Part shown: piece by piece, positions 8,119-16,862 of the stretch
Layout: each line of letters begins with the position of its first letter
How positions within the stretch are numbered: position 1 is the stretch's first letter
Source: Sphaerotilus sulfidivorans
GTDB lineage: Bacteria; Pseudomonadota; Gammaproteobacteria; Burkholderiales; Burkholderiaceae_C
Assembly (NCBI RefSeq): GCF_013426975.1
Contig: NZ_JACCPY010000005.1
Coordinates: 171,399 to 235,398 of the forward strand
DNA: 64,000 nucleotides
Reading direction: 5' to 3'
Position numbers and translations under genes: made by a program
The notes under the pieces: model-generated
Told to the model about the DNA's origin: nothing
Seen by the model: the letters and a program-made list of their open reading frames with translations, nothing else
Database searches by the model: none

Positions 8119-9507
8119 ATGTCGCTCGATGTTGTGATCATGGCCGCTGGCAAGGGCACGCGGATGAAGTCTGCCCGCCCGAAGGTGCTGCACCCGCTTG
8201 CCGGTCGGCCCCTATTGCAGCATGTCCTCGAGACCGGCATCGGTCTGGGGGCGGAGCGGCTGATCACCGTGACCGGTCACGGGGCCGAACAGGTCGAGCA
8301 GGCGATGCGCCGCGCGCTGCCTGAGGCGCCGCTGGCCTTCGTGCGCCAGGAGCCGCAGCTCGGCACCGGCCACGCGGTGCAGCAGGCGGTGCCGGAGCTT
8401 CCCGAGTCGGGGACCACGCTGATCCTGAACGGCGACGTGCCGCTGGTCAAGGCGGAAACCGCCAAGGCGCTGATCCAGGCCTGCGCCGGCGAGCGTCTGG
8501 TGCTGCTGACGGTCGTGCTGGCCGATCCGACCGGCTACGGCCGCATCGTGCGCGAAGGCGAGGCGGTTCGCGCCATCGTCGAGCACAAGGACGCCACCCC
8601 TGAGCAGCGCCAGATCCGCGAGGGCTACACCGGCATGATGGCCGCGCCCACCGCGCACCTGAAGCGCTGGCTGGCCCGGCTGAGCAACGACAACGCCCAG
8701 AAGGAGTACTACCTGACCGACATCGTCGCGATGGCGGTGGCCGACGGCGTGCCGGTCGTCGCGACCCAGGCCACCGGCGAGACCGAGGTGCTGGGCGTCA
8801 ACAGCCCGGTGCAGCTCGCCGACCTGGAGCGCCGCTTCCAGCGCGAGCAGGCCGAGAGGCTGATGGAGGCCGGCGTGCGGCTGATGGACCCGGCGCGCTT
8901 CGACCTGCGCGGCACGCTGCGCACCGGCCGCGATGTCGCCATCGATGTCAACTGCGTCTTCGAGGGCTCGGTCGAGCTGGGCGACGATGTGCAGATCGGC
9001 GCCAACTGCGTGATCCGCAACGCCCGCATCGCCGCCGGCGCGGTCATCCACCCCTTCACCTGCATCGACGGCGAGGCCGCTGGCGCCGAGGTCGGCGAGG
9101 GCGCGCTGGTCGGGCCGTTCGCGCGGCTGCGCCCGGGCGCCAGGCTGGGCCGCGAGGTGCACATCGGCAACTTCGTCGAGGTCAAGAACTCGACGCTGGC
9201 CGATGGCGCCAAGGCCAATCACCTGGCCTACCTGGGCGACGCCACCGTGGGCGAGCGCGTCAACTACGGCGCCGGCAGCATCACCGCCAACTACGACGGC
9301 GCCAACAAGCACCGCACCGTCATCGAGAACGATGTGCACATCGGCTCGAACTGCGTGCTGGTCGCGCCGATCACCGTCGGCGCCGGTGCCACCGTCGGCG
9401 GCGGCTCGACGATCACGAAGAACGTCGGCGCCGGCGAGCTGGCGGTCGCGCGCGGCAAGCAGATCGGCATCGGCGGCTGGGCCCGCCCGGTCAAGGCGAA
9501 GAAATGA
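8119..9507 (+). CDS. glmU: Bifunctional N-acetylglucosamine-1-phosphate uridyltransferase / glucosamine-1-phosphate acetyltransferase
   Basis: Makes UDP-GlcNAc in two steps for peptidoglycan and lipopolysaccharide. The 462-residue protein starts at the ATG at 8119, preceded by GAGAGGA. The N-terminal uridyltransferase shows AAGKGTRMKSARPKVLH (9-25) and LNGDVPL. The C-terminal half is a left-handed beta-helix of hexapeptide repeats (VQIGANCVI, AVIHPFTCI, VEVKNSTLADG, HLAYLGDA, NYGAG) that carries the acetyl-CoA site. It overlaps the next gene by ATGA, and the partner enzyme gene glmS lies 1.1 kb downstream. Confidence 0.98.
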   Translation: MSLDVVIMAAGKGTRMKSARPKVLHPLAGRPLLQHVLETGIGLGAERLITVTGHGAEQVEQAMRRALPEAPLAFVRQEPQLGTGHAVQQAVPELPESGTTLILNGDVPLVKAETAKALIQACAGERLVLLTVVLADPTGYGRIVREGEAVRAIVEHKDATPEQRQIREGYTGMMAAPTAHLKRWLARLSNDNAQKEYYLTDIVAMAVADGVPVVATQATGETEVLGVNSPVQLADLERRFQREQAERLMEAGVRLMDPARFDLRGTLRTGRDVAIDVNCVFEGSVELGDDVQIGANCVIRNARIAAGAVIHPFTCIDGEAAGAEVGEGALVGPFARLRPGARLGREVHIGNFVEVKNSTLADGAKANHLAYLGDATVGERVNYGAGSITANYDGANKHRTVIENDVHIGSNCVLVAPITVGAGATVGGGSTITKNVGAGELAVARGKQIGIGGWARPVKAKK

Positions 9508-9941
9508 ACCCGTCGGCCGGCAGCGGACTGAGCGGGCTGTGGCACAGCCTGACCGGCAAGGCGACCGTGCCGGCCGCGTCGGCCTCCAGCGCGCCGGCTG
9601 CGGCGATCGCCACCGGTGCCGGCCTGCCGTTCGAGCCGACCCACTATCAGCGCCTCGGTCTGGCCGAGGACTGCACCGAGGCGGAGATCGAGATCGCCTG
9701 GCACCGGGTCTCGGCCGATCTGCTGCCGCCGCTTCCTCCTGCCGAGCGTCTCAAGCCGCAGGCCGCCCGTGCGGGCGCGGCCGACGAGACCCGCTCCGCG
9801 CAGCGGCGCGCCGACGACCGCCGGCTGGCGCATGCGGTGCTGAGCGATCCGGCCCGGCGTGCGGTCTACGACGCCTGGCTGGCGCGCGAGCGCGCCGCCC
9901 GCCCGCCGCAGGGCTGGCTGACGCGGCTGCGCGGGCGCTGA
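9504..9941 (+). CDS. J-domain-like protein without HPD motif
   Basis: A 145-residue protein whose ATG overlaps the glmU stop (ATGA), implying translational coupling. The N-terminal 43 residues are Ala/Ser-rich and probably disordered. Then HYQRLGLAEDCTEAEIEIAWHRV resembles helices I-II of a J-domain, and LAHAVLSDPARRAVYDAWL resembles helices III-IV. The HPD loop that activates DnaK is missing, replaced by a proline-rich segment (LLPPLPPAERL). It may therefore be a J-like protein that cannot stimulate Hsp70. No close named family is recognised. Confidence 0.6.
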   Translation: MNPSAGSGLSGLWHSLTGKATVPAASASSAPAAAIATGAGLPFEPTHYQRLGLAEDCTEAEIEIAWHRVSADLLPPLPPAERLKPQAARAGAADETRSAQRRADDRRLAHAVLSDPARRAVYDAWLARERAARPPQGWLTRLRGR

Positions 9942-9963
9942 TCGCACGCTGATCGGACGGCTT

Positions 9964-10452
9964 TCAGTCGCGCGGCTTCGCGGGCAATGTGAGCTGCAGG
10001 CCGCTCTTGGCGCGGTGCACGCTGAAGAAGCAGCGCACATTGCGCACGTTCACGTCGCTGGTGAACAGGCGCTGCGCCAGCGCCTGGTAGGCCGGCATGT
10101 CGGCGACCTGCGCGATCAGCACGAAGTCCGGGCCGCCCTGGGTGCGGTAGCACTGCTGCACGCCGGGCTCGGCCACCGCCCGGGCCTCGAAGGCCTCGAT
10201 GCGGTCGATGGCCTGGCGGTCGAGCGTGATCTCGACGATCGCGGTCAGGCCGTGGCCGAGCGCTTCGGGCGACAGGATGGCCACCGTGCGCTCGATGACG
10301 CCCGCATCGGTCAGCCGCTTGACGCGGCGCAGGCTGGTCGCGGCCGAGACATGGACCGCCTCGGCGATCGCCTGGTTCGAGCGTGAGGCGTCACGCTGCA
10401 GCTCGTCGAGCAGCTTCAGGTCGATGGCGTCCACCGGGATGAGGGTCGACAT
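9964..10452 (-). CDS. Lrp/AsnC family transcriptional regulator
   Basis: A 162-residue regulator. The N-terminal winged helix-turn-helix ([19 protein letters not shown], then [19 protein letters not shown]) is followed by the RAM effector-binding domain ([21 protein letters not shown], then [21 protein letters not shown]). The ATG at 10450-10452 is preferred over one five codons earlier. It is divergently transcribed from glmS, and the AT-rich 156-base gap contains a short dyad that could be its operator. The ligand and regulon cannot be read from the sequence. Confidence 0.93.
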   Translation of the reverse strand: MSTLIPVDAIDLKLLDELQRDASRSNQAIAEAVHVSAATSLRRVKRLTDAGVIERTVAILSPEALGHGLTAIVEITLDRQAIDRIEAFEARAVAEPGVQQCYRTQGGPDFVLIAQVADMPAYQALAQRLFTSDVNVRNVRCFFSVHRAKSGLQLTLPAKPRD

Positions 10453-10494
10453 GAAAAAAATCCTCAAGAAATGCTTTTGAGTGGCATCTTATTG

Positions 10495-10510
10495 CGTTGC
10501 ATTTGCAATG
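10495..10510. promoter_or_regulatory. Candidate Lrp/AsnC operator dyad
   Basis: TTGCA-TT-TGCAA at 10497-10508 is a perfect 5+5 dyad. It lies in the AT-rich divergent region 43 bases upstream of the regulator's start and 100 bases upstream of glmS. Lrp/AsnC proteins bind short dyads and often autoregulate, so it is a plausible operator. Nothing beyond symmetry and position supports this. Confidence 0.35.
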
Positions 10511-10608
10511 GGATGTTTTCGGGCAAAAAAGATAATTTTTTGCTCATTCATTTCACGAATCTCTGCCTACCATGCGGGCCTGCTTCCACTTTCCAAGGGA
10601 AACCACCC

Positions 10609-12471
<1,863 letters not shown>

Positions 12472-12492
12472 CGCGGGTTGCGTCGGCAGAGG

Positions 12493-12514
12493 AAGGGCCT
12501 TCGGGCCCTTTTTT
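12493..12514 (+). terminator. Rho-independent terminator of glmS
   Basis: AAGGGCC (12493-12499), a TTCG tetraloop and GGCCCTT (12504-12510) are followed by a further run of four T. The stem is a perfect 7 bp and the UUCG loop is highly stable. It isolates glmS from the foreign cassette that follows. Confidence 0.9.
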
Positions 12515-12541
12515 GTTGGCTGGGGAATCTTGATCGTTGAT

Positions 12542-12762
12542 CGGACAGTACCGGCTTACACGATGTTTTGGGACATTGTTGCGCTGATGTACCGATCTAC
12601 GCCTTGTGTGAGCACCTGTCCCGGCTCACCCTGGGTCAAGCGCATCACACAAGTAGATTCAGACGGCCTAGAGGCTGGCCTGTGCGACCGGAGATACTCC
12701 TAGTCAGCCAGCATGAAGCTATGCTAGCGCAAAGCTACAACCCCGTCCACCCGATACGTCCG
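12542..12762 (+). ncRNA. Candidate retron msr-msd non-coding RNA region
   Basis: This 293-base gap between glmS and the reverse transcriptase has no convincing gene but is rich in structure. CGGAC-A-GTA-C-CGG (12542-12554) pairs with CCGATACGTCCG (12751-12762) over 11 bp with one bulge and one mismatch. The pairing ends two bases before the RT start codon, where a retron a2 arm would sit. Inside it lie a stem ATCTA+CTTGTGTG / CACACAAGTAGAT (12595-12610 with 12646-12658, 13 bp with a 3-base bulge) and short hairpins at 12560-12579, 12664-12677, 12690-12700 and 12710-12725. These match the architecture of retron ncRNAs, but the branching G and msr/msd boundary cannot be placed with confidence. 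Confidence 0.55.
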
Positions 12763-12764
12763 CC

Positions 12765-13733
12765 ATGCCCATTGTGAAAAAGCCGTTGAAGACGCTGTTT
12801 GAAGCCATGTTCCATGGCAAGCGCTCCTTTGCGGATTTCATGCGCGAAGCGTCTGAGGACGACCTTGGGCGCACTCACATCCGGCAGGGTGCCAAGCGAC
12901 GTGAACTGGTCAGCCCGAGCGAACGCCTCCGGGCTTATCACAGCTTCCTGCGCCTATTTCTGGTTGACTTCCTGCCGGTTCATGAGAAGTCCGTGTTCTC
13001 GTACCGAAAGGGAGTCAGTGCCCGTGCCGCTGTCGAGCAGCATGCACCGAGTCGCCATTTTTTCGTCACAGACATCGAGTCGTTCTTCCCTAGTCTCACG
13101 CGCGGCATCGTGCGCGAGACGATCACCAACGCGATGGCGGAGATCCCCATCGCAGATTTGTCAGACCATCTGGAGCATGTGCTGGACCTGCTATGCGTGG
13201 ATGACGCTGTGCCGATCGGGTTCTCGACTTCTCCGGGTCTCAGCAACGCTGCGCTGTATCCCTTCGATGCTGCCTTTCACGCACGTTGTCAGCAGCTTGG
13301 TGTGATCTACACACGCTACGCCGATGACATAGTTCTGTCGTCGGGCGAGCGCTCTGCAGTGCAAGAGGGAGAGGTTGCTCTCAATGAGCTGCTCGATCGG
13401 ATGTTCCGGGGTGAGCTGCGGTTGCACCGTGGTAAATCGAAGTACCTGCACGTCGGTGGAAAGATCAAGTTGCTGGGCATGGTGCTCCTCCCGAACAGGA
13501 CGATCTCCGTTGACACCTCTGTCAAGGATGAGATTGAAACCATGCTTCACCTGTACCTTCGGGACCGCGAACGGTTCAATAAAATGCTGGAGGTCGGGTC
13601 CGCCAAGACCGAGGCTCGGCTTGCTGGCCTGCTGAACTATGTCAACACCGTGGACCAGTCATACCTAGAGAAGCTGCGGCGCAAGTACGGAGCCGCAGTG
13701 GTGGACATGTTTTTGCACCGATCTTTTGGTTGA
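12765..13733 (+). CDS. Retron-type reverse transcriptase
   Basis: A 322-residue RT. The catalytic aspartates are in VTDIESFFPSLT (D103) and YTRYADDIVLS (YADD, 185-188). The palm also shows PIGFSTSPGLSN (150-161) and a late HRGKSKYLHV. The His of the retron NAxxH motif appears conserved at H93, ten residues before D103, but N and A are replaced (AVEQH). The VTG motif appears as LLG (236-238). There is no maturase or endonuclease domain, and its size suits retron RTs rather than group II introns. No Shine-Dalgarno is visible; the start overlaps the proposed a2 arm. Codon use and GC are clearly lower than in neighbours. The effector ATPase starts 6 bases after its stop. A diversity-generating or Abi-type RT is less likely. 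Confidence 0.85.
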   Translation: MPIVKKPLKTLFEAMFHGKRSFADFMREASEDDLGRTHIRQGAKRRELVSPSERLRAYHSFLRLFLVDFLPVHEKSVFSYRKGVSARAAVEQHAPSRHFFVTDIESFFPSLTRGIVRETITNAMAEIPIADLSDHLEHVLDLLCVDDAVPIGFSTSPGLSNAALYPFDAAFHARCQQLGVIYTRYADDIVLSSGERSAVQEGEVALNELLDRMFRGELRLHRGKSKYLHVGGKIKLLGMVLLPNRTISVDTSVKDEIETMLHLYLRDRERFNKMLEVGSAKTEARLAGLLNYVNTVDQSYLEKLRRKYGAAVVDMFLHRSFG

Positions 13734-13739
13734 TGTGAT

Positions 13740-15122
13740 ATGAGGTTTCAAGTAGATATCCACGATGTCCGGCCGATCAAGACACTGACGTTTTGCTTGG
13801 ACCTCGACCGCAACGCACCACTTTGTATTGTTGGTCGCAACGGCGCAGGTAAAACTACCTTGGCTAAGGCGGTCATGAACTTCGCGCTGGCTGACACATT
13901 TCGGCGTACCACTTCTGATGGCGCGCTGCGCCAAAGCAGTTTTGTTCGCTACACAGTGGACGGTGTCTCGTTCGAATTTACCTACGACCCGGCGGTGGGC
14001 ACGCTAAGCACTCGTCAGTCGGTGCCGAAGTCGCTGCGGTCGCTGATCGCAGTTGAACTACCGATTCCCCATGGCCAGCGCTTTAGCTATTTTCATGCGC
14101 TCTCCGAGGCGGATAATGAGATCCGCCGCGCCATTATCCTTGATAACCATACTCGGCCTGGAGCCCTGATCGAATTCCTGACGCGCATCTACGGCGATGC
14201 GCGATTCGAGGACTTGCGTGAAGTGAGGTTCTCACGAGGAGCCTGCTGTTTCTACCATGTCGAGGACGAACGCTACGTTCGAGAGGACTACTTCAGCTCG
14301 GGCGAATTTTTCCTCGTCAACCTTTTCAGACGATTGCAGTCAGGGCCTAGGCTCATCTTCATTGACGAGATCGATATCTCTCTTGACGCCGCCGCTCAGG
14401 CCCGATTGGTCAATGAATTGCGTGCTCTGTGTATGGAATTCTCTGTCAACGTTGTGTTCACCAGCCACTCGCTTGCGCTCATGCAGACGCTGCGAGAAGG
14501 TGAGTTGCTCTACATGGAGGCTGTTGGCGAGCAGTCGATACTGGAGGAACGTTCGTTTGCGTATGTCAAGAGTCTGCTGTTCGGTTTCCACGGCTGGGAT
14601 CGATACATCTTGGTGGAGGATGAATCCGCCAAAATGGTCATTCAGCACCACATTGATCTGCATTGCAGGCCAACTTACTACAGCTATCTCATCATCCCGG
14701 TTGGTGGTGTTACGCAGGTCACTGGTCTCCTGCAGCGCAACCGAGACCATGGATTTCTTGCGCCAGCGGATGCAGTCATCGCTATCCTAGATGGAGATCA
14801 GGCAGAAACTGGCAACGTCACCAAGGCAGATACCTACTGTATGCCTCTGAGGTCGCTCGAAAGCGCATTCGAGGCATTGTACGATCAACCTGGTTTCTCT
14901 CCCAAGCTGCCGGACGGTGAGAAAATTCCCGATAAGGGCAGGGGCAAGCACATATATAAGGCATACCGACGCTACCGGCTTCTGTCCGATGCGGAGATCG
15001 TCGAAAGGGTATGCGTTCCCCAAGCTGAGAAAATTCAGAGTTTCTCCGAACAGATTCTCCGTCCCTTCCTGTCTTCTCGATTGGACGCGTCGGATGTTGC
15101 TGCTGCACCAGTGCCGATCTAG
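13740..15122 (+). CDS. OLD-like ATPase with C-terminal TOPRIM domain, probable retron effector
   Basis: A 460-residue protein. The ABC/SMC-type ATPase has Walker A VGRNGAGKT (31-39), a signature-like FSSGE (185-189), Walker B LIFIDEID (205-212) and a switch His in FTSHS (H243). A TOPRIM-like nuclease domain follows: LVEDESAK (291-298, acidic E293) and ILDGD (349-353), the usual Glu...DxD arrangement. This order is that of OLD-family nucleases, which serve as effectors in a subset of retrons (for example Eco8-like systems). It starts 6 bases after the RT stop, so it is very likely co-translated. In such systems the RT and msDNA hold the effector inactive until phage infection; that role is inferred here. 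GC is low, like the RT. Confidence 0.85.
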   Translation: MRFQVDIHDVRPIKTLTFCLDLDRNAPLCIVGRNGAGKTTLAKAVMNFALADTFRRTTSDGALRQSSFVRYTVDGVSFEFTYDPAVGTLSTRQSVPKSLRSLIAVELPIPHGQRFSYFHALSEADNEIRRAIILDNHTRPGALIEFLTRIYGDARFEDLREVRFSRGACCFYHVEDERYVREDYFSSGEFFLVNLFRRLQSGPRLIFIDEIDISLDAAAQARLVNELRALCMEFSVNVVFTSHSLALMQTLREGELLYMEAVGEQSILEERSFAYVKSLLFGFHGWDRYILVEDESAKMVIQHHIDLHCRPTYYSYLIIPVGGVTQVTGLLQRNRDHGFLAPADAVIAILDGDQAETGNVTKADTYCMPLRSLESAFEALYDQPGFSPKLPDGEKIPDKGRGKHIYKAYRRYRLLSDAEIVERVCVPQAEKIQSFSEQILRPFLSSRLDASDVAAAPVPI

Positions 15123-15145
15123 ATATCGATACGCCCATCGTACCC

Positions 15146-15628
15146 ATGGATAAATTCTTGCTGCAGCAGCAGGTCCTGCAACGGCTCTCCGAAGACCTGC
15201 TGCAGGCCGAAGAGGCCGTGCGGGAGGCCCATGCAACGGCGACCCACGAAGAAAACATCGCCGAGAACAAGTACGACACCCTGGGGCTCGAAGCCGCCTA
15301 CCTGGCCACCGGCCAAGCCCGTCGCGCCGCAGCCATCCGCCAGGCACTGGCCCGCTGGCGCCAGTTCCGCCCGCTGCCCTACGACGCCGGCAAAGGCATC
15401 CAGCTCGGTGCGCTGGTCTGCCTGGTCGATGCCGAAGACAGGCAGCAGCAGCTCTTTCTCGGCCCCGATGGCGGCAGCATGCAACTGGTCAGCGGCGCTC
15501 AGATCGTCCAGGTCATCAGCACCGATGCCCCGTTGGGCAGGGCCCTGCTGGGCAGATGCGAGGGTGACGAGGTGTCGGTACAGGTCGCCCCCAAGCGACT
15601 CCAGTTCGAGGTGCTGCGGGTGCTTTGA
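15146..15628 (+). CDS. GreA/GreB-type transcription elongation factor
   Basis: A 160-residue protein. The N-terminal helical part (LSEDLLQAEEAVREAHATAT) includes ENKYDTLGLEAAYLATGQARR. The C-terminal half fits the GreA/GreB FKBP-like domain: a late STDAPLGRALLGRCEGDEV followed by VSVQVAPKRLQFEVLRV. Classical GreA/GreB rescue backtracked RNA polymerase by transcript cleavage through acidic tip residues. This shorter variant is usually annotated simply as GreAB family, and its cleavage activity is not assured. GC and codon use are those of the host chromosome, so it marks the right edge of the foreign cassette. Confidence 0.8.
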   Translation: MDKFLLQQQVLQRLSEDLLQAEEAVREAHATATHEENIAENKYDTLGLEAAYLATGQARRAAAIRQALARWRQFRPLPYDAGKGIQLGALVCLVDAEDRQQQLFLGPDGGSMQLVSGAQIVQVISTDAPLGRALLGRCEGDEVSVQVAPKRLQFEVLRVL

Positions 15629-15647
15629 GCCGCAAGCAAGGATCAGC

Positions 15648-16640
15648 ATGCCATTGCCCCACGCCTTTTCGATGTTGTCGGCCCTCGCGCTGACGCTGTT
15701 CGCCGGCTCCGCGTCGGGCGCACCCGCCTCCGCCGCCATGAGCTACCGCGGTCCATGCGATGCGTCGGCCGCTGTCGCCCTGGATGCCGATCATTTTGTC
15801 GTCGCGGGCGACGAGGACAACACCTTGCGCATCTACCGGCGCGGCCGGCCGGAGCCCGTGGGCGAGGCGCCGCTTGCCGCCTTCCTCGACAGCGGCAACA
15901 AGGAGTCGGATCTCGAAGCGGCGGCGGCTGTCGGCCAGCGCATCTACTGGATCGCCTCGCACGGCCGCAACAGCAAGGGCAAGGTGCGGCCCGACCGGCA
16001 GCGTTTCTTCGCCACCGACATCGTTCCGGGTGCGCAGCCGGGCGTCACCCCGGCAGGAACGCCCTACCGCGGCCTGCTCGACGACCTGGCCGCCGCGCCG
16101 ACGTTGGCGGGCCTGCGTCTCGGCGATGCAGCGCGGCTCGCACCCGAGGCGCCCGGCGGGCTCAACATCGAAGGGCTGGCGGCGATGCCCGATGGCAGCC
16201 TGCTGGTCGGATTCCGCAACCCGGTGCCCAACGGCCGGGCGCTGCTGGTGCCCTTGCTCAACCCCGCGGAGCTGGTGACGGCCGCGCCTGGGCGCAAGGC
16301 ACGCTTCGGCGAGCCCATCCTGCTCGAACTGCGCGGCCGTGGTGTTCGCAGCATCGAGCGCGCCCTGGACGGCCGCGGTTACTGGATCGTCGCCGGGCCG
16401 GCTGCCGACGCCGGTGCGTTCACGCTGTACCGCTGGTCGGGCCAGAAGCACGACGCGCCGCGGATCGTCGACAGCAGCGAGCTTGTCGGCTTCCGGCCGG
16501 AGGTGCTGTTCGAGCCGCTGGGAGGTGGCGGCACCTTGCAGCTCCTGAGCGACGACGGCGGCGTCGTGACCAACGGCGTGGCGTGCAAGGACCGGCCGAT
16601 GGCGGCGCAGGCGTTCCGCAGCATCACGCTGCAACCCTGA
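15648..16640 (+). CDS. DUF3616 secreted protein
   Basis: A 330-residue protein starting at the ATG at 15648, with an N-terminal signal peptide (LSALALTLFAGSASGAPA). The mature part reads as a beta-propeller-like fold: ALDADHFVVAGDEDNTLRIY, then NKESDLEAAA and YWIASHGRNSKGK, then GLNIEGLAAMPDGSLLVGFRNP. This is the pattern of DUF3616, a family of predicted periplasmic proteins of unknown function. The in-frame upstream extension is antisense noise over greAB. It follows greAB by 19 bases and may be in the same transcript. Confidence 0.85.
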   Translation: MPLPHAFSMLSALALTLFAGSASGAPASAAMSYRGPCDASAAVALDADHFVVAGDEDNTLRIYRRGRPEPVGEAPLAAFLDSGNKESDLEAAAAVGQRIYWIASHGRNSKGKVRPDRQRFFATDIVPGAQPGVTPAGTPYRGLLDDLAAAPTLAGLRLGDAARLAPEAPGGLNIEGLAAMPDGSLLVGFRNPVPNGRALLVPLLNPAELVTAAPGRKARFGEPILLELRGRGVRSIERALDGRGYWIVAGPAADAGAFTLYRWSGQKHDAPRIVDSSELVGFRPEVLFEPLGGGGTLQLLSDDGGVVTNGVACKDRPMAAQAFRSITLQP

Positions 16641-16862
16641 TGTCGCTCGGGTGGTGTTTGCGGCTCATGGATTCAGCTTTTCAGCGCCATCAAACGGCGG
16701 GCGGGAAGTTCATGACACGCGCTGGGCCCGCCGATCAAGTCCCCCGCCCGCCCGTCGATAGCCCTGACGCGCCCGTCCCGCCCCACGGGAGCCCCTGACA
16801 GCCGGTCGACAGCGGGCTGCATGGAAAATCGAGGGTTTTCCCGAAAAGAACCGGACTCCCGC

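Noticed and set aside
10471..10608. Upstream extension of the glmS frame
   Set aside because: It would bury the N-terminal catalytic Cys, which must be exposed after Met removal.
12568..12777. Small + strand open frame in the retron upstream region
   Set aside because: It overlaps the RT start and the base-paired region, has no ribosome site, and has no recognisable protein features. The structured RNA explains the segment better.
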